DNA of 64,000 nt. Origin: Pseudidiomarina homiensis. Lineage in GTDB: Bacteria; Pseudomonadota; Gammaproteobacteria; Enterobacterales; Alteromonadaceae. Numbering within the stretch: position 1 is the first letter of the stretch; every line of letters starts with the position of its first letter. Position numbers and translations under genes: made by a program. The notes under the pieces are model-generated. The model did no database searches. It saw nothing but the letters and a program-made list of their open reading frames with translations, and was not told the origin of the DNA. Shown piece by piece: positions 37,920 to 46,666 of this stretch. The stretch is from NCBI RefSeq assembly GCF_003987225.1, contig NZ_PIPX01000001.1, positions 992,001-1,056,000 on the forward strand, read 5' to 3'.

Positions 37920-39449
37920 TTACTTGTGCAAATAGGCACCGGCAAAACACGTTACTGGCGTACCACTTGGCTTGCCATGCTGCCAATCACCACCTTCCAC
38001 GCCACTGCCAGCAATATCAACGTGAACGTAAGGTAATGGATGGTCACTGTCATTGCCATGGCGATCGAGACCCGAGGCAATCGCTAAAAAGGCCATCGGG
38101 AATTGATGCCCACGCTTGGTGCTTACCGATGGACCATTATTGCTCGACAACACGTCATCTGACTTCGTCCGCGGCGCAACAAAACTGAAATCCTCGCGGC
38201 GTGACCAGCTTACTTCCGCTGGGTCACCATACACTTCGCCAGCTTCCCAAAGCTTGTCATGCAAGCCTACAGCCCGAGCGGGACCATTCGGTACTAATGC
38301 TGTGTAAGGCCCCTTGGCCAAAGCTGCATGCCCCGTCAATGTCGCCACACTGAACAGTTGCGGACGTGGATAGTTGCTCGCCTGCACGCGCAAATGCGAG
38401 AGCAAGTCAGCCAACACCAAACGACCTTCCGCATCAGTGTTACCAATACGCACACGCACACCGCTGTGCGCCTTGATAATCTCATCTGCGACAAAGGCTT
38501 CGGCGCCAATGCTGTTACGCACCACGCCTAGCTCAGCCACCACACTCACTGTGTCTGGGCGCATTTCCGCCACGGTTTTCATAAACCCAGCGACGCCTGC
38601 AGCACCACCTTTGTCACGACTCATACCGGCCATGTGACCGCCAGTTTTGAGGTCAGCACCACCAGTGTCGTAGACAATGCCTTTACCAGCAAACATAAGG
38701 GTTTGCTCAGCTGCTGGCGCATCATACTCAAGGCGAACGACGCATGGCCAGTGGCGCTCGACACCTAGTGACGCACGGCCCACTGCCATTAATAGTGGAT
38801 ACTCGTGTTGCAACTGCTGAATGTCATCAATCACCGTAACTTTGACTGGTGTATGGGCAAACGCTTGTTGGCAATACTCAGCAAAACGTGGCGGCGCCAT
38901 GCGCTCCGGCTCGGTACCACACAGGTCGCGCGCGACCCGCTTACCCGCTTCAACCGCACTCAACCAATCGGCGTCAAGCGTTCCCACTACGCCAACGTTA
39001 GTGATGGTCTCAATCGTCTCTTCACCAAGCGCCTCGCGTGCTTCAAGTGGTTCATACAGCGCTTGGCATAACCCCCAATAGGCCACCGCTTCAGCCTGGC
39101 CGTAACGTGCGTCGTCTTGCGTACCAAACACCACTAAAAGCGGCTGCTTTACGCCTGCTTGCTGAGCAATGTGCGCGCCTGCTGCTGCAGCATCGGCAAT
39201 ATTGCGTACGTCATCGTAATCACGGGTTAACGGTCCCGTTGGCGCCGCAATCAAACGGCCACCAAAGACATCGGCAGCGAGTAATAACGGCTGTTTGCCC
39301 ACACGTTGATCGTATTGCGCTGCTTGCGCAACAAAGTCGGCAAACTCAGGTGGGAGGTTTTGCGCAAAATCGCCAACCAAAATCACTGCATCATAATCAC
39401 TGTGTGCAGCGCTGTAACTTTCAACTACTTCAACTGTTGGAAATGCCAT
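37920..39449 (-). CDS. M17 leucyl aminopeptidase family protein
   Basis: 509 residues. The C-terminal catalytic domain contains GKGIVYDTGGADLKTGGHMAGMSRDKGGAA and NTDAEGRLVLADLL, with the metal-binding Lys, Asp and Glu residues of leucyl aminopeptidases. The motif here reads KGIVYDTGGADLK rather than KGITFDSGGISLK of PepA, so it belongs to a divergent subgroup. Cytosolic, releases N-terminal amino acids. ATG 39449 has GAGGA upstream; the open frame to 39518 overlaps cysS. Follows cysS by 22 nt, probably co-transcribed. Confidence 0.88.
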   Translation of the reverse strand: MAFPTVEVVESYSAAHSDYDAVILVGDFAQNLPPEFADFVAQAAQYDQRVGKQPLLLAADVFGGRLIAAPTGPLTRDYDDVRNIADAAAAGAHIAQQAGVKQPLLVVFGTQDDARYGQAEAVAYWGLCQALYEPLEAREALGEETIETITNVGVVGTLDADWLSAVEAGKRVARDLCGTEPERMAPPRFAEYCQQAFAHTPVKVTVIDDIQQLQHEYPLLMAVGRASLGVERHWPCVVRLEYDAPAAEQTLMFAGKGIVYDTGGADLKTGGHMAGMSRDKGGAAGVAGFMKTVAEMRPDTVSVVAELGVVRNSIGAEAFVADEIIKAHSGVRVRIGNTDAEGRLVLADLLSHLRVQASNYPRPQLFSVATLTGHAALAKGPYTALVPNGPARAVGLHDKLWEAGEVYGDPAEVSWSRREDFSFVAPRTKSDDVLSSNNGPSVSTKRGHQFPMAFLAIASGLDRHGNDSDHPLPYVHVDIAGSGVEGGDWQHGKPSGTPVTCFAGAYLHK

Positions 39450-39471
39450 AGCTATCCTCGTTGTGGTCAGT

Positions 39472-40851
39472 TTAGACACGACGCCAGCGGGTGCCTTGCG
39501 GCGTGTCTTCAAGTTCAATACCTAGTGCGGTCAATTGGTCACGCGCCGCATCGGCAGCCGCCCAATCTTTTGTCGCGCGGGCGTCATTGCGTTGTTGTAT
39601 CAAAGCTTCGATCGCCGCAGCATCGACAGCCTCCCCAGCACCACTTTGTAAAAAGGCTTCCGGCGCTTGTTGTAACAAGCCGAGAATGCCGCCTAAGTGA
39701 CGCAAGGTTGCCGCGTGCCGCGCTGCTATGCTGTCATCGTCAGCACGATGGATTTCACGCGCTAAGTCATAGAGCACTGGCAAGGCTTCAGGTACATTAA
39801 AATCATCATCCATAGCTGCCGCAAAGCGCTCTTGAAAAGGCGCGGCTAACTGCGCATCGACGGCGACTTCTGGGATATCACGCAAGGCGGTATACAGACG
39901 TTCCAAGCCGGCCCGAGCCTGGTCTAAATTATCGGTAGAATAGTTTAACTGTGAACGATAGTGGCTCGAAAGCAAGAAAAATCGCACTGTCTCGGCATCG
40001 TATTCCGCCAAAACATCACGAATCGTAAAAAAGTTACCCAGCGACTTCGACATTTTGACCGCGTCAACCTGCACCATGCCGCTATGCATCCAGTAATTCA
40101 CATAGTCATGATCATTGGCACAGCAACTTTGTGCTACTTCGTTTTCATGATGTGGAAAAATCAAATCCGAGCCACCACCATGAATATCAAAATTTTCGCC
40201 AAGATGGCGTTTATTCATCGCTGAACACTCAATATGCCAGCCTGGGCGACCTTCCCCCCACGGCGAAGGCCAACTCGGTTCGCCTGCTTTCGCGCGCTTC
40301 CACAGCACAAAATCAAGCGGATCGGTTTTATTCTGCGCCACATCAACCCGCGCCCCCGACTGCAATTGCTCCAAGTTTTGACGACTTAACTTGCCGTAAT
40401 TCTCGAAGGTGCTTACATCAAACAGCACATCACCGTCAGCGGCCACATAAGCATGGCCGCGCGCGATTAAGGTCTCGATCATGGTGATAATGTCACCCAT
40501 ATGGCCGGTCACCGTGGGCTCAATGTCAGGACGCACCAAGTTCAGTGCGTCAAAGTCATCGTGCATCGCCTTAGTAAAGCGTGCGGTAACAGCGTCAATC
40601 GCTTCATTATTTTCATTAGCACGATTGATAATTTTGTCGTCAACATCGGTAATATTACGCACATAGGTAACTTTATAGCCTTTTGAGCGTAAATAACGCA
40701 CTACCACGTCAAAAGCTACGTAGGTGCGAGCATGACCAATGTGACAGTAATCGTAAATCGTTACCCCACAAACATACAGCTTCACCTCACCTGGGGTGAT
40801 CGGCTGAAATACTTCCTTACGACGGCGCAGGGTATCAAAAATGGTCAACAT
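39472..40851 (-). CDS. cysS: cysteinyl-tRNA synthetase
   Basis: 459 residues. Class I synthetase that charges tRNA-Cys. Zn-binding Cys in [17 protein letters not shown] (HIGH motif), [19 protein letters not shown], and KMSKSLGNF. Divergent from ppiB, as in E. coli. Confidence 0.97.
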   Translation of the reverse strand: MLTIFDTLRRRKEVFQPITPGEVKLYVCGVTIYDYCHIGHARTYVAFDVVVRYLRSKGYKVTYVRNITDVDDKIINRANENNEAIDAVTARFTKAMHDDFDALNLVRPDIEPTVTGHMGDIITMIETLIARGHAYVAADGDVLFDVSTFENYGKLSRQNLEQLQSGARVDVAQNKTDPLDFVLWKRAKAGEPSWPSPWGEGRPGWHIECSAMNKRHLGENFDIHGGGSDLIFPHHENEVAQSCCANDHDYVNYWMHSGMVQVDAVKMSKSLGNFFTIRDVLAEYDAETVRFFLLSSHYRSQLNYSTDNLDQARAGLERLYTALRDIPEVAVDAQLAAPFQERFAAAMDDDFNVPEALPVLYDLAREIHRADDDSIAARHAATLRHLGGILGLLQQAPEAFLQSGAGEAVDAAAIEALIQQRNDARATKDWAAADAARDQLTALGIELEDTPQGTRWRRV

Positions 40852-40974
40852 GCGATTTACGACTCCAACTTGTTAGCTTCTTGAACTGATTATGATACCG
40901 CATGCTGTAGCCTTCTCACAAACAGTGCTAAACTGTCGCAAATTTTTCGCTAAAACATCAATGGAGTTCGTCCC

Positions 40975-41475
40975 ATGCATGTAACTTTGCATACCAATCA
41001 TGGTGCTATCAAACTTGAGTTGTACTCAGAACAAGCACCTAAGACTGTTGAAAACTTTTTGCGTTACGTTCGTGAAGGCTTTTACGCTGAAACCTTATTT
41101 CACCGCGTGATTAAAGGCTTCATGATTCAAGGTGGTGGTTTTAATCTTGAAATGGTACAAAAGAGCACGCACGACGCCATCGAAAATGAAGCGGATAACG
41201 GCCTGAAGAACCTGAAAGGGACTGTCGCGATGGCACGTACGCAAGATCCGCACTCTGCCACCAGCCAATTCTTTATCAACGTTGCCGACAACGAATTCCT
41301 TAACTTCAAGAACGAAAGCGTCGGTGGTTGGGGGTATTGCGTGTTTGGTAAAGTCGTCGAAGGTATGGACGTGGTTGACAAAATCGAGCAAGTTTACACC
41401 ACCCAAGCTGGCTTCCATCAAGACGTGCCGAAAGATGATGTAATCATCGAGAAAGCGACAGTTGAAGGCGAGTAA
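40975..41475 (+). CDS. ppiB: peptidyl-prolyl cis-trans isomerase B (cyclophilin)
   Basis: 166 residues without signal peptide, hence cytosolic. Cyclophilin motifs [29 protein letters not shown] and [18 protein letters not shown], including the catalytic Arg. GGAG precedes the ATG. lpxH starts 14 nt after its stop. Confidence 0.96.
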   Translation: MHVTLHTNHGAIKLELYSEQAPKTVENFLRYVREGFYAETLFHRVIKGFMIQGGGFNLEMVQKSTHDAIENEADNGLKNLKGTVAMARTQDPHSATSQFFINVADNEFLNFKNESVGGWGYCVFGKVVEGMDVVDKIEQVYTTQAGFHQDVPKDDVIIEKATVEGE

Positions 41476-41489
41476 GGACAACTCGCTTT

Positions 41490-42242
41490 ATGGCCACCTG
41501 GTTCATTTCTGATCTGCATTTAAGCCCTGCGCGGCCCGATATCGCTCATCTGTTTTTTGACTTTTTGCGCGACACGGCCCGCAGTGCTGACGCTCTGTAT
41601 ATTTTGGGTGACTTATTTGATGCTTGGATCGGTGACGATGATACCAGTGCCTTTGCGGCGCAGGTGCAAGACGAACTGCGCCGTTTTACTGACCACGGTA
41701 TTCCCACCTATTTCGTGGCCGGCAATCGCGATTTCCTGATCGGTCGCCAGTTCGCTGAGCGAACCGGTGTAAAGTTACTGACCGACCCCTACGTGATTAA
41801 CCTCTATGCAACCCCTACGCTAATCATGCACGGTGATTTGCTCTGTACCGATGACCATAGCTATCAACGCTTCCGACGTTGGATTCGCAAACCTTGGTTA
41901 ACGAAGTTCTTGCTCGCTTTGCCATTGTCAGTGCGCATGCGCATTGCCAATAAGCTCAGGGCGACAAGCAAAACGCAACAACCGTTAAGCGAAGAGCAAC
42001 TGGCGATTATGGATGCGAATACGACAACGGTCATTGACTACTTTGCGCGCTATAACGTGCGACAAATGATTCACGGCCATACCCATCGTCCTGCGGTACA
42101 TCAACATAGCGTCGATGGCACCACAGCAACACGCGTTGTGTTAGGTGATTGGTATACTCAGGGCAGTATGCTCAAAGTGACTCACGAAGCGCACAACCTT
42201 ATGCAGCAACCGCTCCCTGCGGCAGGCCGCTGTGGAACTTAA
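41490..42242 (+). CDS. lpxH: UDP-2,3-diacylglucosamine diphosphatase LpxH
   Basis: 250 residues. Fourth step of lipid A synthesis: cleaves UDP-2,3-diacylglucosamine to lipid X and UMP at the inner membrane. Metallophosphoesterase metal motifs are in order: ISDLHLS, LGDLFDAWIGDDD, AGNRDFLIG, MHGDLLCTDD and HGHTHRP. Downstream of ppiB as in E. coli. Its last 44 nt overlap the 3' end of convergent miaE. Confidence 0.96.
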   Translation: MATWFISDLHLSPARPDIAHLFFDFLRDTARSADALYILGDLFDAWIGDDDTSAFAAQVQDELRRFTDHGIPTYFVAGNRDFLIGRQFAERTGVKLLTDPYVINLYATPTLIMHGDLLCTDDHSYQRFRRWIRKPWLTKFLLALPLSVRMRIANKLRATSKTQQPLSEEQLAIMDANTTTVIDYFARYNVRQMIHGHTHRPAVHQHSVDGTTATRVVLGDWYTQGSMLKVTHEAHNLMQQPLPAAGRCGT

Positions 42243-42981
42243 AGTCTGCGTCAGGTGCTAAAATAAGCTCCGCTTCGCGCTCGCCAAAAAACGCAATCCG
42301 CGCACTGATGTCTGCACCGGCAATCTGTTCGGCTAAGGTAAGATAATCCTGATAGTGCCGCGCTTCAGAACGCAATAGCGATACATAGAACTCACTCAGT
42401 TGCGGAGGCAGCAAGGGCGCTAATTTAGCAAAACGCTCACAGGAGCGCGCTTCGATGTATGCCCCGCAAATCAATTTATCAATCAGCGTTGCAGGTTCAT
42501 GAGTCCGAACATGGCGCAATAACTCTTTGGCATAGCGACTTGAAGTTACCTTGTCGTAGGCTACCCCGTAGTGTTCTGCCACTTCGAGAACCTGATAAAA
42601 ATGATGCAACTCTTCTTTAATGAGCAGCACCATCTTATCAATCAGTTCCGCACTATAGGGCTTATCGGAGCGCGGTATCATTTTCTTTTGTAGCCGATTG
42701 TGCTGCGGCAACGTGCGCCAATCACCGATGAGACGATAGGTATAGTCCTCATAGGGCGCTAACCAAGCCAACAGCGCATCACCACTGGCCTGATCCACTG
42801 CGTAACGGCGAATTAATAACATTGCACTTTGTGCGGCTTTTAGCTCACAAACCATATGATCACGCAACAAGACCGGCAAATTCTCAGTTTTTTGCGCTTC
42901 AGCTAGCCATTCATCAGGCGTCTCGCATTGTAAAAAACTACGAATAGGTTCTAGCAAAGGTTTAATTTGAGCTGCATTCAT
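42199..42981 (-). CDS. miaE: tRNA-(ms2io6A37)-hydroxylase MiaE
   Basis: 260 residues. O2-dependent non-haem diiron enzyme that hydroxylates ms2i6A37 in tRNAs reading UNN codons. Ferritin-like ligands: EELHHFYQVLEVAEHYG, EARSCERF and SEARHYQDYL supply the Glu/His set. Present in some gammaproteobacteria and absent in E. coli. Its 3' end overlaps lpxH by 44 nt on the other strand. Confidence 0.93.
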   Translation of the reverse strand: MNAAQIKPLLEPIRSFLQCETPDEWLAEAQKTENLPVLLRDHMVCELKAAQSAMLLIRRYAVDQASGDALLAWLAPYEDYTYRLIGDWRTLPQHNRLQKKMIPRSDKPYSAELIDKMVLLIKEELHHFYQVLEVAEHYGVAYDKVTSSRYAKELLRHVRTHEPATLIDKLICGAYIEARSCERFAKLAPLLPPQLSEFYVSLLRSEARHYQDYLTLAEQIAGADISARIAFFGEREAELILAPDADFKFHSGLPQGAVAA

Positions 42982-43083
42982 CAGAGAAACCGCGGATTAA
43001 GATTAAAAAGTAGGGAGTAATACGAATAACATCAAGGCCTCGTAGTGTACTCATAAACTTGCGTGGTTGTCACTGAAAAAGCC

Positions 43084-43114
43084 TTGACACTGTTGAAAAT
43101 CCGACCAATATAGA
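43084..43114 (+). promoter_or_regulatory. candidate promoter of the YIP1 gene
   Basis: A perfect TTGACA (43084-43089) is followed by AT-rich AATATAGA; TATAGA (43109-43114) gives a 19-nt spacer, ATATAG an 18-nt one. The resulting leader would be about 115 nt and AT-rich; the rest of 42982-43235 shows nothing else. Confidence 0.42.
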
Positions 43115-43235
43115 TGTTAAGTCGGAGCTAAAAATCGACGCTAAACGTACCAAAGAAGTGCGTAAACGAAACCATAATAAATGCAGTTATAACAATAATA
43201 ATAGTCTATACAACAACGAGAAGTAGAGGTTCACC

Positions 43236-43832
43236 ATGATTTTGAATCACATTTGGGGACTGTACGCACACCCTCGCGAAGAGTGGAAGAGTATTGATGA
43301 GCGGCACGAAAGTTTGACTTATGCGCTAAGTCACATTCTTCTTATCGCGCTTATTCCGTGTGCGGCGGCCTATTATGCATCAGCTCATCTGGGTTGGAGT
43401 ATTGGTGCGCGAGAGGCCACATTTTTAACTCAAACAAGCGCACTATCAATGAGCGTTGCCATGTATGTCGGTATCATCGCGGCCACCTTCGCCTTGGCCT
43501 ATCTGATCCACTGGATGGCAAAAACCTTCGGCGCATCGCCAACGTTCACACAATCCGTTGAACTTGCTGCGTACACTGCAACTCCGGTCATTATGTCGGG
43601 CGTTGCTGCGCTCTATCCAGAATTGTGGTTTGTAACGATGGCGTTCTTAGCGGGAATCGCTTATTCAGTTTACTTGCTCTATTCCGGCGTACCTATTCTG
43701 ATGCATATTCCAGAAGAACGCGGCTTTATTTATGCGAGCTCGGTGGTAACTGCTGGGCTTATCTTGCTGGTTATCTTAATGGTAGGTTCAGCAATGGTAT
43801 GGACCAATGGCTTTGGTCCGCAATACATGTAA
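43236..43832 (+). CDS. YIP1 family integral membrane protein
   Basis: 198 residues with five predicted membrane helices. N-terminal HIWGLYAHPREEWKSIDE (W-x-P-x-x-W/E pattern) and LAYLIHWMAKTFG, YTATPVIMSG and the ending fit bacterial YIP1-domain proteins. Role unknown. GAGG precedes the ATG. Single gene closed by a terminator. Confidence 0.82.
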   Translation: MILNHIWGLYAHPREEWKSIDERHESLTYALSHILLIALIPCAAAYYASAHLGWSIGAREATFLTQTSALSMSVAMYVGIIAATFALAYLIHWMAKTFGASPTFTQSVELAAYTATPVIMSGVAALYPELWFVTMAFLAGIAYSVYLLYSGVPILMHIPEERGFIYASSVVTAGLILLVILMVGSAMVWTNGFGPQYM

Positions 43833-43851
43833 TTTTTGTAAACCAACCCAG

Positions 43852-43888
43852 AGCCGACCGCAGGAATCTTCCTTGGTCGGCTTTTTTT
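43852..43888 (+). terminator. Rho-independent terminator of the YIP1 gene
   Basis: AGCCGACC / GGTCGGCT stem (43852-43859 and 43875-43882) with a 15-nt loop that can form a further small stem, followed by seven T. Confidence 0.9.
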
Positions 43889-43983
43889 ATGGTTTTATCG
43901 CAGGAATGCAGAGAGTACTAAAATCGTCTGCGCTTTTCTGGTAGTCTTTGCCAGTTCATTATTTTCAACTCTCAGGAAAATGT

Positions 43984-45282
43984 ATGCGTGATAATAAAAA
44001 AAAGCTTAGCTTAACAACGCGTATCGTCATCGGTATGTTCGCGGGCATCCTCGTTGGCTTTCTACTTAAACTGCTGTTCCCGGAAAGTGTTTTAGTCGAA
44101 GGCTACCTGACCAAAGGTTTATTCCACGTCGTCGGTCAGATCTTTATCAGTTCGCTGCAAATGTTGGTGGTCCCGTTAGTGTTTGTGTCGTTGGTGTTGG
44201 GTACCTGTTCGATTAGCGACCCGAGTACCTTGGGTAGACTAGGCGGCAAAGCCGTAAGTCTATACATGGTCACCACCGCAGTCGCAATTACCTTTGCCAT
44301 TTTTGCTGCTGTGTTGATTCAGCCAGGGGCTGGCGTTGAAATACAATCGGACGCAACCTTTGAACCGTCACAAGCACCGTCGCTTGCCCAAGTCATTATC
44401 GACCTGTTCCCGAAAAACCCGTTTTCGGCAATGGCCGATGGCAACATGTTACAGATTATCGTATTCGCACTGTTGTTCGGAATCTCAATGGCGCTTATCG
44501 GTAAGTCTGGCGAACGCTTGAAGGGCGTCTTTGATGATTTTAACGACGTCATCATGAAGCTCGTTGTGATTTTGATGAACTTGGCACCTTACGGCGTGTT
44601 TGCGCTCATGGCCAAGCTCTTTAGTGAAACTCAGTTCGAGACCATTTTCAGCCTTGGTAAATATTTCTTACTGGTCTTCTTTGTCTTGATCTTACATGGC
44701 GTTGTGACCTACTCGGTGATCCTCAAAACGATGACCGGTCTGAGTCCATGGATGTTCTTGAAGAAAATGCGTGAAGTACAAATCTTCGGCTTCACGATCT
44801 CAAGCAGTAATGCCACCATTCCAGTTACGCTCGAGACCGTCACCAAACGCCTTGGTGTGAGTAACAAGGTCGGCTCCTTCACGGTTCCGCTTGGCGCTAC
44901 CATCAACATGGATGGTACTGCCATCATGCAAGGTGTGGCGACGGTGTTTATCGCCCAAGTCTACCTCGTCGACTTGAGCATTGCTGATTATGCGATGGTA
45001 GTCCTCACTGCGACCTTAGCGAGTATTGGTACTGCTGGTGTCCCAGGCGTTGGTTTAATCATGTTGGCGATGGTGCTTGGCCAAGTAGGTCTTCCCGTCG
45101 AAGGGATTGGTTTGATCATTGGTGTTGACCGCTTGCTGGATATGACGCGCACAGCCGTCAACGTAACCGGCGATGCCATGGTCAGCTTGATTGTTGCGAA
45201 AAGTGAAGGTGAACTCGATGAAAGCGTCTTCAATGATGAGCAAGCCGATCTTAAAGAACGTGATGTTAGCGAGCAACTCTAA
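43984..45282 (+). CDS. dicarboxylate/amino acid:cation symporter (DAACS / SLC1 family)
   Basis: 432 residues, eight membrane helices and two re-entrant hairpins. Signatures: QMLVVPLVFVSLVLGTCSI, serine-rich hairpin FTISSSNATIPVTLET, GATINMDGTAIMQGV (the NMDGT cation/substrate site), and GVDRLLDMTRTAVNVTGDA. Relatives import glutamate, aspartate or C4-dicarboxylates with Na+ or H+; the substrate cannot be assigned by eye. ATG 43984 follows AGGA. Confidence 0.93.
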   Translation: MRDNKKKLSLTTRIVIGMFAGILVGFLLKLLFPESVLVEGYLTKGLFHVVGQIFISSLQMLVVPLVFVSLVLGTCSISDPSTLGRLGGKAVSLYMVTTAVAITFAIFAAVLIQPGAGVEIQSDATFEPSQAPSLAQVIIDLFPKNPFSAMADGNMLQIIVFALLFGISMALIGKSGERLKGVFDDFNDVIMKLVVILMNLAPYGVFALMAKLFSETQFETIFSLGKYFLLVFFVLILHGVVTYSVILKTMTGLSPWMFLKKMREVQIFGFTISSSNATIPVTLETVTKRLGVSNKVGSFTVPLGATINMDGTAIMQGVATVFIAQVYLVDLSIADYAMVVLTATLASIGTAGVPGVGLIMLAMVLGQVGLPVEGIGLIIGVDRLLDMTRTAVNVTGDAMVSLIVAKSEGELDESVFNDEQADLKERDVSEQL

Positions 45283-45299
45283 CGCTCGCTAAACTCTCT

Positions 45300-45327
45300 G
45301 TAGGGGCGTTTTAGAGCGCCCCTATAC
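45300..45327. repeat. REP-like palindrome between convergent genes
   Basis: Starts GTAG and forms TAGGGGCG / CGCCCCTA around an eight-nt loop. A GTAG head followed by a GC-rich hairpin resembles REP elements, though the sequence differs from the doublet at 14058-14145. The stop codon of the minus-strand gene lies in its loop. No T-run follows, so it is not a classic terminator. Confidence 0.5.
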
Positions 45328-46024
45328 CTGCCCCTAACTCACGCCAGAAGAACCTTGTCAGACCCTGCATATCCACCGTCATCGTGTCTGTGTCCCCACG
45401 CAGTGCCTGTTGAATAAGTTGTTCCAATAATGGTCCTAACACACCATTGACCCATTCATTGGTCGTTTGCGCACTATTGAGCGGAGGTAAGCGCAGTCGT
45501 TCCAGCTTGACACTTACCAATGGCTGGCCTTGATCAAACAAGTTCACCACCACATCCTCAAGCTCGACTCGGTTCACCTGCCATAGAATCTGTTCACTGG
45601 CGCGCTGGACTGGCAATTGGCTTTTAACTTTCTCAACCAAGGTATGCAAGTTGGACTGCCCTTCGGCAAAGTAAGCAATGGTGAGTTGCGCATTTTGAAT
45701 TGTCGCACTATCCAGCTGCAGCTGATCCTGTTGCTGGGTCAGCCAATCACCGGTCAAGCGGATCCGTTCAGCCCAGAGGAGCTGATTCAATCCCGCATCA
45801 AGCTCGGCCACTCGGGTGGCAACACCAATATCCGTCGCAAGAAGCTCCGCCGTTAAGGTATTGAGCTCAAAAGAATCGTAGCTAAACGTTGCATCGTAAC
45901 GCTGATCGACGCGCTCTGTCAGTTGTTCAGCGACACGCTCGGATAGTGTTTGCTCTGGAACGGCTTCAGCACAGCCTGAGACACTCATTAACAATGCCAT
46001 AGCACTTAATCTAACTAACTTCAT
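45311..46024 (-). CDS. hypothetical lipoprotein
   Basis: 237 residues, signal peptide with lipobox LLMSVSGCAEA. The body (YDSFELNTLTAELLATDIGVATRV; LDSATIQNAQLTIAYF; VNRVELEDVVVNLFDQGQPLVSVKLERLRL) has repeated beta-rich phrases reminiscent of AsmA/DUF748-type envelope proteins, but I cannot assign a family. Downstream neighbour of smrA on the same strand with 21 nt between. Its last codons and stop (GIGAL, TAA) come from the REP-like hairpin. Confidence 0.75.
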   Translation of the reverse strand: MKLVRLSAMALLMSVSGCAEAVPEQTLSERVAEQLTERVDQRYDATFSYDSFELNTLTAELLATDIGVATRVAELDAGLNQLLWAERIRLTGDWLTQQQDQLQLDSATIQNAQLTIAYFAEGQSNLHTLVEKVKSQLPVQRASEQILWQVNRVELEDVVVNLFDQGQPLVSVKLERLRLPPLNSAQTTNEWVNGVLGPLLEQLIQQALRGDTDTMTVDMQGLTRFFWRELGAGIGAL

Positions 46025-46045
46025 CTACTCTGGACCTATGTTGAT

Positions 46046-46654
46046 TTAGCGTTTTTGATGGCGCTCACGATTTTCGTGCTTCTGCTCCGCGTTTTTGCGG
46101 AGCATTACGTACACTGAACCGGCCCCACCATGATGTCGCTGGGCACTATTGAAGGCCATAACCGGATCGAGCTGCTTTAACCACTTCACCACATAACTCT
46201 TCAACAGTGCCGGATGGGGTTTTGAATGACGGCCCATTCCGTGAACCACAATTGCGGAACGCACCCCACGACGATGACAAAGCTGAATAAAATCAAATAA
46301 CGCCTCACGGGCTTGGCGTAGACTGTGATGATGCAAATCGAGACTTGCTTCGATACCATAATCACCACGCTTCAGGCGTTTAAATACGCCGTGCTGCACG
46401 CCATCGCGACGAAACTCAACCAACTCTTCGGGTTCAACTAAGTCAACAAACTCCATCGACAAATAATTAATGTCGTCTTCAAGCTGACGCTCGGCAGCTT
46501 GCCGACGCGCTTCTTGCGCTGCCGTCGGCTTCGTTTTCTTTACCGGTACAACATCGTTGTTATCGATAGGCTTAACATCTGCCATTTGCTGCCTGAACTC
46601 GGCAAGCTCCTTCGCAAAGTCATCAGCAGGTTCATCTGAAAAATCGTCACGCAT
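46046..46654 (-). CDS. smrA: Smr-domain protein, SmrA-like
   Basis: 202 residues. Acidic N-terminal region, then a C-terminal Smr domain: LDLHHHSLRQAREALFDFIQ, VVHGMGRHSK and GGAGSVYVMLRK. Smr domains are nucleases or RNA-binding modules related to the MutS2 C-terminus; SmrA/SmrB of E. coli act on collided ribosomes or RNA. ATG 46654 has GGGAG five nt upstream; GTG 46657 is the alternative. Twelve nt after sohB. Confidence 0.85.
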   Translation of the reverse strand: MRDDFSDEPADDFAKELAEFRQQMADVKPIDNNDVVPVKKTKPTAAQEARRQAAERQLEDDINYLSMEFVDLVEPEELVEFRRDGVQHGVFKRLKRGDYGIEASLDLHHHSLRQAREALFDFIQLCHRRGVRSAIVVHGMGRHSKPHPALLKSYVVKWLKQLDPVMAFNSAQRHHGGAGSVYVMLRKNAEQKHENRERHQKR

Positions 46655-46666
46655 CACAACTCCCGA

